A stretch of 64,000 nucleotides of DNA from Apis mellifera (Eukaryota > Arthropoda > Insecta > Hymenoptera > Apidae). A program made the position numbers and the translations under genes. Below the pieces are notes generated by a model, which ran no database searches, was not told where the DNA came from, and saw only the letters and a program-made list of their open reading frames with translations. The stretch covers positions 9,352,501 through 9,416,500 of the forward strand of contig NC_037639.1 in assembly GCF_003254395.2 (NCBI RefSeq), given 5' to 3'. Every line of letters begins with the position of its first letter. Within the stretch, counting starts at the first letter, position 1. Shown one piece after another: positions 50,769 to 61,645 of the stretch.

Positions 50769-53700
50769 TGTGTTTCAAAAACAATAACCACGAATCTTGA
50801 TGACGGAACGAGAATAGCCGTGACAACGATGAATATTTCATTTTCTTTGATTGAAAAACTGGAAACGGAAAATATTTATCTTTGTTGATTTCCTGGTTTT
50901 AATTTTATTCGATGGACAAGCTGTTTTAATTGGTTAGAGAATTAATATTCTTTTAAATTTTTTTAAATTCTGAACAAATATCTTCACAATTTTTTTATTG
51001 CACAAATTACGTACAATTTAAAGGAAGGAATATTAATATTGGATCAATTATGTCTTTACGTGATCGATACGAGATTTTTTGATACACGAATTTAAAAATA
51101 AGTGATAAAGCAACAAGATTTAATGAAAGATCGAAACAACGAAAAAAACTTTTTAAAAATACGAAAAAGTAATTTAAGAATCGTAGCAGATTCCTCAATT
51201 TTGTTTCTTCTTCTTATTCGGACAAATGGATTAAAAATATCTCGTTTAAATCTCTTTCGCTATTTAATTATTAATCGAAATTGCATGCGGCTATTCTTGC
51301 TCTGACAAAAGAACTCGACTCGTTCCTTCATTTTGAAAAATCACTTTAAAATGGAAAACGTAGCGAACTTTAATTGAGAACTTATGTTAATACCCGAAAC
51401 ATTTGACCGGTGGTCAGTCGATTTCTTCACGGAAGAACGAGGACAAATAATCGCTCATCGCCTTCCCTGACCAGAATGGAAATTAACGAAATGACACCCG
51501 TTTTGGCAACGAATGGCATTGCTCGTCACTGCTTGCTTTTGGAGTTGTCCCACGATCGTGTGAATTCGTATATATATACTTACGTATGTTTCATTCATTT
51601 TACATGTGAATTAAAAATTAACGAGTTACAGAGATGAGAGTCCTTTCAACAGGACTCATCAAAAAAAAAAAAAAAAAAACAGTCAATTCGATTGCACTTT
51701 CTAATTAAGAATAATCATTGACAATTCTGATCTGATATCGATCTAGAAACTAGTTTGATCATAGATAACGACTCCTTTGCATTGTTTATGTTTCCTTTTT
51801 CACAAGAAATATTACATTAACATAAAAATAAAAAGGGAAATTTTAAAAAAAAAAAAAAGTCTTTTGAATGGAAAGGTATTGATGTTAGTGTAGTAGAATA
51901 ATAAGCAAATGTGATGTTTTTTAAATTTGAATTGTATTAAATTCAAGATTGGAGACTTAAAATGAGAAATGTTTTGACTCTTTAAACTTTATCATTCTTT
52001 GGGGGATGGACGATTTTAACAAGGAAGACATAATGTATACCATTTTTCAAAAATTTGAAATCACTTTTAAAATTATTATTATCCTCCAAATTAATCATAT
52101 TGCTTTCTATAATTAAAAATGATAGAGCTCTATCTTCAGAGAATTTAGAAATATACTGTAAAGATGGCGATGTACAGAGAAAGTCATTATCACTAATTAT
52201 AAGATTAATCGTGAGTCACAAATATAGTTCAAAGTTGTACGTGAAGAATATTTAAAAATAGAAAGAGAAATAAGATAGAAACTGTTTAACTATCTTAATT
52301 TCAGAAAAAAATTAGATAAAGTTAGCGATGAAATCAAGAATATCTCTAAGAATTATTATAGAATAAACGAGAATGGAATATTTATAACGAAATTAAAAAT
52401 TGCAAAATCTTTAAGTAAGTAAGTGATCCCAAATTTTTGAAATTGTAGTAACAACAAAGTCGTCATAACTATCTTATGAAGTAAAAGATTGGTTTAAATG
52501 TATAGTGTATGTAAGTAGTTAAACATAAGGAGAGACAAACAACAATTGCAAAAAAATAAAAAATGATTATTAAAACTATCCTTTCGGTTGGTTAAACAAT
52601 CGGTTAGTAAAACCATATACATAATAAAATTGTGCGAATACGATCAATAATAACATATAATTAATTCAATATCAATAAACCTATGTTACATGTATAAAAG
52701 TAATAATGTGAGATCTATGAATACGACTTTTCCTCGATCACTGTAACCTAACAAGAAAACGCAAAATTTATGATAATTATCGTTTCTTTCACATTCCCTT
52801 TTTCTCTTGCCTTTCGATCTTTTTCCATCCTATCCTTTTGGTTGTTGTTCGACGAGGTTTTAAAAAAGAAAAAGAACACGCGTCTGGAGCGTATGTATCC
52901 TAAAGAGTTCTAATGAGAACGTATTAAAATTAAAATTAGCTTACTTGATTAAAATTAAAAGAGATTATTTTATGAAAAGATATTACAGAGCATAGATAAA
53001 AACTTAAAAGGAATCACTATGAATTGCTGATTATCGGATAACAAACGGAAATTTTAAATACAAATCATTATAATTAAAAAAACAAAATTCACTTATTCAT
53101 CGTTTTTGTGCATACGAAAAATCTGACAAAAAATGAATATTTAGATTCTTCTCATTTTTTTTTTTCTTTTTTCATCTTTTCCTTTGTCGTGTGTTGTTTT
53201 GCATAAAATTTTGAAGACGGGATGATGCAACGAAAAAAAAAAAAAAATTATGACAAAATGAAAAGTAATTTACATGTGCATCGTTATAAAATGTTTGAAG
53301 AAAGAGCATCGAAAAAATATGTGAACGCCTAATAAGCCATACAAACGACGATATCATTTTCACTCCATTTTAATAATCATTTCTCTAATCAGTAAATACA
53401 TTTTTTTTTGCTATACAGTTCACCAACGTATAGAGCCACTGAGAATCATACGAAAAAAATTCCATGAAAGCAGATCTTAAATAATCATAAATAATTGTAA
53501 ATTATCAAATGACAATATCGTTTTTTTTTTCTTTCTTTCTTATTTCCACGTAAATATAATATTTCCTTAAATAAAAAGGAAAAATGTGTAACAGTTAAAA
53601 ACGTTGTGGACGTAGCTATCGTATTTGCGAATTTAAGAACTCATCTCCTGATCGATTAAAATCGCATACTAAATTAAAAAAAGAAAAAAAAATAAATAAA

Positions 53701-54313
53701 TAAATAAATAAAGAAATTACCAAGATAACCAAGATCTTGATAAAGATTTGCGACTTACTGAAAATATTAAATCAAGTATGAGAAATTTCTAAATCACATG
53801 TACATGAAAGAAATCGTAGAAAAAATTGTATTTTGACACAAAATTACACGATAGCCGCGTCCATATTGCGAATAATAATATATAGAACAATAATATTAAA
53901 TTTATTCGTTAAAAACTAAGGAGTGAACCTATTGCAAAAATACAGACGAGAAATTTCGATTTTCTTTTTTTTTTTTTTTTTTTTTTTTTGCTTTTGTTTT
54001 ATATAAACATTTTTGGTAAAATTTCTTTTCATTTCTTTAAATCCATTCCTCTTTCTTTTCTTTTCATTAATATTTCTCTTTAACAACACGTTCCAAACTA
54101 TCCAAACAATCTTTGAAAAAAAAAAAAAAAACTTACACAAAACTTAACACAGCTCTTCAACATTACTCCAATATTCGAAAATAAAAGTTATACACGCTAT
54201 ATTAGTTTTGCAATCTTTTAAGCGGTCGATTTAATTAATTGATGTATGTGTGTATTCGTTTAATTAATGCTCGTCGTCGTTTTACCACCGAATATATTTT
54301 ATTACCAATAAAA

Positions 54314-54402
54314 TTTTCCTCTCTTTTCTTTTTTTTCTTTCTTCTTTTTTTTTCTTTTTTTTTTTCTTTTCTTTTCTTTTTTTTTTTTTTTCTTTTTTTT
54401 TT
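54314..54402 (+). repeat. 89-nt uninterrupted polypyrimidine tract
   Basis: Every base from 54314 to 54402 on the plus strand is C or T, mostly T with single C interruptions. The complement is a pure purine strand. Such tracts can form triplex-type structures or bind pyrimidine-tract proteins if transcribed. No transcript is known here. Confidence 0.9.
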
Positions 54403-55259
54403 ACGGAGACCCATTTAATAAGGCACAATTTCTGCCTGAGAAGGCACTAAATTATCATTTTCTATATACTTGTACATATAGTTGATCGTATTGCATACAC
54501 ATAATAAACCACGCAAAAGGACAGAGATCAATTTGAAGCGAGTTATACAACTAAACGAAGATTATTGTGCACCAAGATTTGTACAAATTCGTTATCTCTC
54601 ATTGATACGAGTCGTATCGTCAAAAAAAAAAAAAAAATTCATTTCTTCTAAATATAATTCTATTATCTCTTATATTATATTATTCATTCACATATTGTAT
54701 CCTTTCCTTTTCTCCAATTCTATCTTATTATTATTTTTTTTTTTTCCCCCATCTTACTTCGTCTCGCTCTCGATTAATCCGAACGTCGATAGAATTTTAA
54801 AAAAAAAAAAAAAATGGATATACATGGATACACGGCGTTGCATGAACGGGGTGGTTAAAGTTATCTCTAAAAAATATCGATCGTATAAAAAAAAAAAAAA
54901 AAAAAAAACAAATTTTTTTTTTCCCATCCTTTCTTGTTTGACAAAAATAAAAGATAGCGCGCAACCGCGCTGGAATAAAATTATTATTTTTTTTTTTTTT
55001 CCTTTCCATTACAAACTATTTTCTCTCGTTTCGACTAAAAATTTGAAAAATATCTCGTATTATGCACTTAGAAAAATTCCTATATAAACAATATTAAGTT
55101 ATTTAATCTATATTCGTTCGTTTCTTTCTTTTTTTCTTTTCTTTTCTTTTCTTTTCTTTCGTTTTTTTTTTTTTACGATATTTTTTTTCTTTCTTTCTTT
55201 CTCTTTTTATGATAAAAATAAATCGTGAGAATATCACCAGAAATTTCGCGACGATCAGG

Positions 55260-55614
55260 TTAGACGGTAGTCGTGTCCAGATTGCTTCTACTTCCTCCCG
55301 AGTGTATGAAATCTACGTCCATTTCCGAATACTGGCGCAATTCCGGTGTGAATGCAGCACCGTTGTCCTCTCGCAACTCTCCGAAAATTCTTACGTTCGA
55401 CGTGTTCGCGTGTGTCTCGAGACAGGAGGCTGAGGTCGTTCGAAAGTGACCCGAGTCTTCGATCGTTTCCCTTCCGTTGAAAAACGTTGACCGTGCAGAT
55501 TTCAACTGTGGTTGGGACGTTCCGACATTAACATCGCTACTTAAACGACGTTTATATCGTAGATTTGTCAGTGTCTTCAACACTGTTGACGAAGCCTTTT
55601 CTCGTTGCTGCGCC
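55260..55614 (-). CDS. Unrecognised C-terminal exon with PDZ-ligand-like end (tentative)
   Basis: On the minus strand a pyrimidine-rich acceptor (GTTTCCCTCGTAG, AG at 55615-55616) opens a frame of 117 sense codons ending in TAA at 55260-55262. It is about half GC in surroundings near one quarter, and codon third positions vary as in real coding DNA. The product is Ser/Thr/Arg-rich with segments KTLTNLRYKRRLSSDVNVGT, IFGELREDNGAAFTPELRQY and SEMDVDFIHSGGSRSNLD, ending in TTTV. That is a class I PDZ-binding pattern (S/T-x-V), common at the ends of neuronal receptors and channels. I do not recognise the family. Upstream exons would have to lie within or beyond the UBE2H locus on the same strand. 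It could instead be an exon-like regulatory island. Confidence 0.35.
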
Positions 55615-56094
55615 CTACGAGGGAAACGTTCAGGGATGGTGATGACAGAACAGAAAGAGGAAGATGGACCAGCTAGTATCCATTTTCCATTTTTCATATT
55701 TTTTTTTCTTTTTTTTTTTTTTCTTCCCCCCCTCCCCCTAAAACTTTTCTTTCGGTAAAACGACAAATCATCCCTTTCGTATATCTAAATATCGCTATCC
55801 GAACGCAGAAGAAAAAAAAAAAGGATACGTAATAATTCTGATAATAGATAAGATAATCTTTCGACGAGAAAAAGAAAAGGTTATCGATTCGAATGTTGAT
55901 CGAGTGGAAAAGGACAGAGCTTTTTTTTTCTTTTTTCTTTTCTTTTTTTTTTTTTTTTTTTCTTTTTTTCCTTTCACCTTTTCACGTATCACGTATCGTT
56001 ATTCACTCCTGCGTGCACATACACATAGTTTCAACGTTCGAATCACTTCTATTCGTATTTCAGAGACGAATCAATCGTCTTGTGAAAATAATTA

Positions 56095-56155
56095 TTAATA
56101 ATAATAATAATAATAATAATTATAATAATAATAATAATAATAATATATATATATA
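56095..56155 (+). repeat. (AAT)n microsatellite
   Basis: ATA/AAT trinucleotides run for about 60 bases with one interruption and end in a short (TA)n. Confidence 0.9.
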
Positions 56156-56254
56156 ATTATGTATCGTGAAAAAATGACAAAAGAGTCGTTACTCTACGAG
56201 CAAGCATATTTTTTTTTCTTTTTTTTTTTTTCGAAACACGAGAAACAAAACACG

Positions 56255-56260
56255 TTTATT
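56255..56260 (-). terminator. Candidate poly(A) signal of UBE2H
   Basis: This is the first canonical AATAAA on the minus strand after the UBE2H stop, about 1.26 kb downstream. It would give a long 3' UTR containing the tetranucleotide repeat and the G-rich tracts. Earlier non-canonical signals are possible. Confidence 0.3.
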
Positions 56261-56405
56261 ACACGGAATCGATGCTGATTCGTTCAAGATATATATTATG
56301 TATCGTGCCCCCGTGCTTGCTCGTGGCACGTGTATCGGGATAATGCGCACAGAGAGGCAGAGAATTAAAACGTAGCGTAACGTGGATTACGACACCCGTT
56401 AAGAG

Positions 56406-56475
56406 GTATGTATGTATGTATGTATGTATGTATGTATGTATGTATGTATGTATGTATGTATGTATGTATGTATGT
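56406..56475 (+). repeat. (GTAT)n tetranucleotide microsatellite, about 17 units
   Basis: This is a near-perfect tetranucleotide array. On the minus strand it reads (ATAC)n and would fall in the presumed UBE2H 3' UTR. All frames across it are open, which creates spurious Tyr/Ile/His-rich ORFs. Confidence 0.95.
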
Positions 56476-57079
56476 GTACAAAATTTGAAAAAGCGAACGA
56501 GAAATAATTCTTTTTCGTGTTCATGCACCGTTTTGAACGCCCATGTAAACGAGTTGCGTCTGACTTGACCCGATCGGAGAGAAGGGAGAGAAAAAAAAGA
56601 AAGAGAAAGAACAAGAGGGAGAGATCGACCAACAACTCGAAACGCGATGGAATAATAAGGCAAACTTAAAAAATATATCGAGAATGGAGAAATTGTAAAA
56701 AAAAAAAAAAAAAGTATATATATATATATATAGATATATAACTTTCTCACGGAAGAATTCATCCTAGTATTTTCAGGATCAATCGCGAAACAAAAATATG
56801 ACCGATATTTGATGATTCGCGATTGTTGAAAACCGCCAATCGATGCCAAAGTCAGAAACTCAGACAAATTAGAAATAAATCGACGTTCAATCAATCGATA
56901 GCAAAGTCGCGAAATTTAAAGAGGAGAGAGAGAGAGAGAGAAAGAGAGAGAAAGAAAAAAAAAGAAAGAAAGAAAGAAAGGATTGAAACAAAAAATATAT
57001 ATATATCATCGGCGCGCATATATTTTCCTTCTCGTCAACGGTCCTTTCCTCTAATTTAAGAACATTCGGCGACGAGAGC

Positions 57080-57106
57080 GGCCCCCTCCCCCCCTCCCCC
57101 CCTCTC
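57080..57106 (-). other. G-rich tract with quadruplex potential
   Basis: The plus strand has runs of 5, 7 and 7 C separated by single T, so the minus strand has G7-A-G7-A-G5. That is enough for four GGG tracts with short loops. It lies about 415 nt downstream of the UBE2H stop, on the transcript strand. Confidence 0.6.
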
Positions 57107-57348
57107 GCGTAAAGAGAACTCCAAAAGCGATATTCTCTTCTATCTATCTATCGATCATCGTTCACCTATCTCTTTCTTTTTCCTTCTTATCTTTTTTTTC
57201 CTCTTTTTTTCTTTTCTTTTTTTTTAAATCGTTTGACCCATTATTGTTCCTTTCGTATTCCATTTTTCTTTTCCTTTTCTTCTTTTCTTTTTCTTTAACC
57301 CCTCCCGGGTTCAACGAACGTTCAACGAACAATCTGATCGCGGTTTTT

Positions 57349-57372
57349 CCCCCCCCCCTCCCCTCCCCCCCC
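57349..57372 (-). other. Second G-rich tract with quadruplex potential
   Basis: The plus strand reads C10-T-C4-T-C8, so the minus (UBE2H sense) strand has G8-A-G4-A-G10. It lies about 150 nt after the UBE2H stop codon. Confidence 0.6.
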
Positions 57373-57521
57373 TACGAAACAAAGTGACGAGTGTGCCACG
57401 TAGCTAAACCGACAGTGAGGTTTCGAGGTTCGAAATGTAAGCATCTATTTGGTAGGACGAGCGATCGGAGTTTACAGGGAATCGAGATTAAGGATATGGG
57501 TACGGATGGTAAAATATTTGG

Positions 57522-58301
57522 TTACAACTCCATGTCCTGCGCCTCGTCCTCGCTGAAGTCGCTCATCGAAGACTCGCTATCGGACGACACTCCGTTCTCG
57601 GTACCGCAGTTCTCCTGGTCCCTTAGCGCCTCCTCCGTCGCGTATTTCCTCACGTAATCTGCCAAGAAATCAACAAGGAAATTGCATCCTCGAACTAATA
57701 TTCACACTATATAATGTGGGACACGTGGTTCGATCGATTCGAGAGAGAGAGAGAGAAAAAAAAAGAAATAAAAAAAAAGACGAAGAAGCTCGTGAAATAA
57801 AAACAAAGAAGAAAAAGTTTCTCTTTCGCGGTCAGAAAAAAAAAAGAAAGAAAAATCGGCTCACCTGCTACTTTCTTCTTGTACTCCTCAGGTTTATGTA
57901 GATACATGGCCGCGGCGTCGCCATTTAAGGGGTCGATTGGATTAGGATATGTTAACAATTGGGGCAGGAAAGACTCGAATATATTCGACAAATCTGAAAC
58001 AACGAAGAGCAGGGAGAAAAGATTGATTGCTTGGTTGGTAGATAGAAATCGAGCTACTATTTATTTTTTGTGGAAGGGATGGTATAAGGGGGATAATGAT
58101 TTAAAATTTCGTCAAGATTATGCAAATACGTACCGTAAAGGGCAGTCCAGGCCTGGTTTATTACGTCTAGACACACTGTGCCTGAGACCTCGTCAATGTT
58201 AGGGTGGTATACCTTGTTCATAAAGCCGATCGAAGGAGATTTGAAGGGATAGTGCTCGGGCAAGTGAACCCTCACCTTCCATATTCCACCCTCGTAAGGC
58301 G
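57522..58301 (-). CDS. Ubiquitin-conjugating enzyme E2 H, last three coding exons (partial)
   Basis: The exons are 58134-58301, 57865-57993 and 57522-57658, all joining in phase (codon split 1|2 at each junction), with stop TAA at 57522-57524. The first carries the E2 core: PYEGGIWKVRVHLPEHYPF, the HPN motif (YHPNIDEVSGTVCLDVINQ) and the catalytic Cys within GTVCLD. The second has DLSNIFESFLPQLLTYPNPI and DPLNGDAAAMYLHKPEEYKK. The last has DYVRKYATEEALRDQ, an acidic Ser-rich spacer and the family-specific end SMSDFSEDEAQDMEL. The enzyme accepts ubiquitin from E1 and transfers it through an E3; UBE2H is the E2 of the CTLH/GID ligase. The N-terminal exons (about the first 65 residues) are not in the window. 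The two introns seen are 206 and 140 bp. Confidence 0.95.
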
Positions 58302-60887
58302 CTGTAACGTAATACAAGCACTTCATTATAATCAGCACGACGAGCGTGTACGCGAAATGTCAGTCTTTTATACAAGATAGACGAAGAGAGTATCGTTCTT
58401 CAGAATCGAAGAAATTTTTCGTCTCTTCTAAATGAACAATAAAGAATATTTTAAAGGGGAGTTTAATTTTAATTAAACTCCATACGAAACGTCTTCTTGG
58501 AATCTTTGAAGATCTAAAAAAGAGTTTTAGATTTCCACAGTGTTGTATTTTTCTAAAATTTAACTCGTGTAAACTTTCCATCGAAAATAATATTTGTCAA
58601 CGTTAATAATTTCAATAATTCCAATCCAAGTTATCAGAGTTGTACGAATTGTAAAGAATATAATAGTTATTCAGTACAATTTTTGACTGCGAATAGAACG
58701 ATCACAGTTCGAACTGGTGAAAAATCAGGTTCCACATCATCATAATTCGCGATAGATCGAGGAAACTGGAGCATCGAACGGTATAATAGCGCGGGGGAAA
58801 AGGAAATGGAAGGTTCCATTAAGGAGAATCCATCGAAGTTCGGGATACGAGACAAAATGTTTTTCGGATCGATGCTTATTCCAGAAACTCTTTCTTTTTT
58901 TTTTAACTGGAAGAGTTTCTCGAATAATGCGAATTCTTTCGACACTTTTGAAGAAGAATTGCTTGATAAGGTATGTATTTCTCGGAACTTAATGAAATCG
59001 AGATTATACCATTCGTAATCAACTTGGAACAACTTTGTTGCTTAACGATGTACACACTTGTTCCGGAAGCTGTGAACAAGTTTACGCGATATTCGATAAC
59101 GGCGTAATTCTATTAACCCTTTTGCTAATGCTCCATCCAAAAGCGCAAACTATTTCTCCACGAGATGAAAAAAAGAAAAAGAAATTAGTTTGCTTACTTT
59201 TAAAGGAATTAATTTCCTTTTTTAAGAATCGTAAAATTTTATTTTTTTACAACAACTATTTTATCGTCGTAAAAAGAAAAATAGTAAATATAATTTAAAT
59301 TTTTTATGGAAATTGTTTCGAAATGGGAAAAGTGAGGCGATAATCGGTTCGCAGGAGCGAGTTATATCGATCGCGCAGCGTTTTGTTCAAAATTTGTCCG
59401 AAAATTCGGTTCAAAGTATCGAATTATCCGCATCATTTAAATTCAAAACGAGAAAACGAGCGTGGCTCTCGTTAATTATTTGCGGGAAAGTGATTCAATG
59501 GCCATCGATAGATCGTACGTGGCGAATGAAACGCGACCACGAATAGCGGTCGATCGGAGAGAAGAGAGTTGACCGAAGAGCGAAATTTATTTCGACGACG
59601 AGGGGCGAAACAAAACTTTTCATTTTGATTAAAATCAACGCTTTGGAAACGAGTCGAGAGAAGTAAGATAGAGAAGAAAGATGAAAGGAAAGAAAAGAAG
59701 GGAAACAGCGTCTTTCTTCGTTTTTTCGACGAACAAAACTGGAACTCGAAACCGTGATGGCGATCAATTAATCGTATAAACATTTGAGAGAAGAGAAGAT
59801 TTTGGGGAAGATCGATATTGAATTGATCGTAGTTGATCAAAGAGCGAATAAAACAAAAGAAGGAAAGGTGTTTCGAGTGTAAATGCATCAGCCTTAATGT
59901 CGTGCAAGCTGAGTTTGCGATCGAGGAAGGGGTGAAGTTCTCATAAAAAATGCGCGAGTTAAAAATGGAGAGCAAAAAGTTGTACGCGCGAAGCCTCGTG
60001 AAGCCTTCATAAGAAAATGGCTTTGTTAATCGATGTATGGTAAAGTTTGTAAAGTAGATTTTTTACAGACTATTGCTTTTCTTTTCTTTAACCCTGTCTT
60101 TAATTATAAATGTAAATTTCTTTCGATTCGATTTTCAATTTTGATAATTTATCCCATAACATCTTTATCCAAATTGTTTGCTTACTCGTCAGAACAAATT
60201 TCTTCAATTTGGATTAGAGGAGAAAGTCGATATATATAATTATTAATTTATTACACTCCTCGAAACTTTCTTACAAATAATATTTACAAATTTCTTATCT
60301 TCGATAGACGCTAAATTCTCGGATTAATTATTATTAATTAAAATTTCACACTTTCGATTTATTAATGGATCATCCTTCTCTTCCTTATACAAAAATTATG
60401 CCTTCACACGATATCGATCGAAATAACGAACTATATCGAAACATCCCCGAGACATTTGTCTTCTTGTTATGCCACGGTTGTGCCAGCTGGTTAATTGATA
60501 ATAGGCAATCGTCGATCCTCGAAATTAATATCGGTATGGATGGTGGAGAAGAGAGAGAAATCGAGAAGCATCCATCCATCGCACGATAATCGCGTCGAAA
60601 GCGGAAAAGCCGGCGGAAGGGGAGGGTGGAAACGCAACCCCCGCCGATTCCATCCGCTTTCTCCGCTCGCGGTTATTCGTTACTGGACCATCTGCGACGA
60701 AATTGCGGTGATAGCGTGACGATGACGTAATAACGTGATCAATTAACGACAAGCAAATTTCGTACACCGTTTTAAATTTATTCAATCTCCAGTAGCCAAC
60801 TTTATATGAATCGAACAGCCTGTTTCGAAATGATTTCGTAATTAAGTCGAGATTAATGAAAAATGGTTTATGCTTTTTATCGATAAC

Positions 60888-60913
60888 CGAGTATCTTCTC
60901 GAGAAGATACTCG
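60888..60913. repeat. Perfect 26-bp palindrome
   Basis: The arm CGAGTATCTTCTC is followed directly by its exact complement, with no spacer. It sits in the UBE2H intron. It may be a dimeric factor site or a chance cruciform; no function is known. Confidence 0.85.
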
Positions 60914-61607
60914 TAGAAATGTATGGGAGAAATTTTTTTTTCTTCAACCTTGAAAATTATTGATACGAAAAGATTATTAAGTATATTTCGTAATTTCATG
61001 AGAAATGTCAATCGAATGTATCACTTTATTTCGAAAGTGACATTAATTTTAAGCAAGCATTGATTTTCCATAAAATATCTTTAAACGTAAGAACACGTTA
61101 TTATCAAATTTATCATTTTTCGCTTTATAATCTCAAAGAACTTTTTTATAAAAAAATCCTTCAAGATTAAACATTCAATACTATTCTCAAACCGAATGAA
61201 ATTCATTTCCCTTTCTTTTTTTTTTTTACCTCTCTTACTTAAAATCCATCAATACTTTATCAAATAAACAAGTATACCATCCGGAAAAAAAAATAACAAC
61301 GAATCCTTGAAACACTTCTCTCCATCAAAACCTCGCAAAAACCAAGATTAAACATTCAAAATCGAATTGCAAGCTCTCGAATCGAAAGAAATAATTAATT
61401 TCCGTTTCTTTTTTTTCCCCTAGCTTTCGAGTTAAAATCCAAGGAACAAAATTTATCAAATAAGCATCATCCAGTATATACGAAAAACGAGTGGCAAACG
61501 AGAGGTACTACTACTACCGTATCATTACACTGGTGCTGCTCTCTCGATTCTCCGTCACGCAGGACCGACTTTTGCCTTCGAGAATCACGAATCGTGAACG
61601 CAAATGT

Positions 61608-61645
61608 ACGTGTATACCCGTATACATTTATAGACGGGTACACGT
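61608..61645. other. Short hairpin in a CpG-rich intronic island
   Basis: The arms ACGTGTATACCCGT and ACGGGTACACGT pair over 12 bp with a two-base bulge around a 12-nt loop. The stem does not extend further outward, so it is too short for a typical pre-miRNA. Confidence 0.5.

Larger units (their letters stand above)
45801..55259. other. Gene-poor region dense in T and CT tracts
   Basis: I see no supported gene. From about 47.7 kb onward the plus strand carries repeated T-homopolymers and polypyrimidine runs (for example 47770-47793, 48950-48980, 49693-49713, 53965-53989, 54314-54402 and 55121-55160), C-rich runs (47966-47998, 49816-49830), GA-repeat sequence (50701-50768) and GAA-type sequence (50284-50316). 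Some A-runs also occur (51661-51679, 54885-54908). Frames reported across these tracts are poly-Phe/Lys artefacts. Confidence 0.65.

Noticed and set aside
54482..55087. 201-codon plus-strand ORF
   Set aside because: It is made of poly-Phe/Lys/Ile stretches from T and A homopolymers, with no domain and no splice context.
56259..56894. 211-codon minus-strand ORF
   Set aside because: Much of it is the tetranucleotide repeat read as Thr-Tyr-Ile-His and other simple sequence; repeats of this unit length keep all frames open.
57391..57657. 88-codon plus-strand ORF opposite the last UBE2H exon
   Set aside because: It is the antisense shadow of conserved UBE2H coding sequence.
59472..59975. 167-codon minus-strand ORF inside the UBE2H intron
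   Set aside because: It is Ser/Phe/Arg-rich with no recognisable family, and an overlapping minus-strand frame is also open. It is consistent with chance in a TCGA-rich segment.
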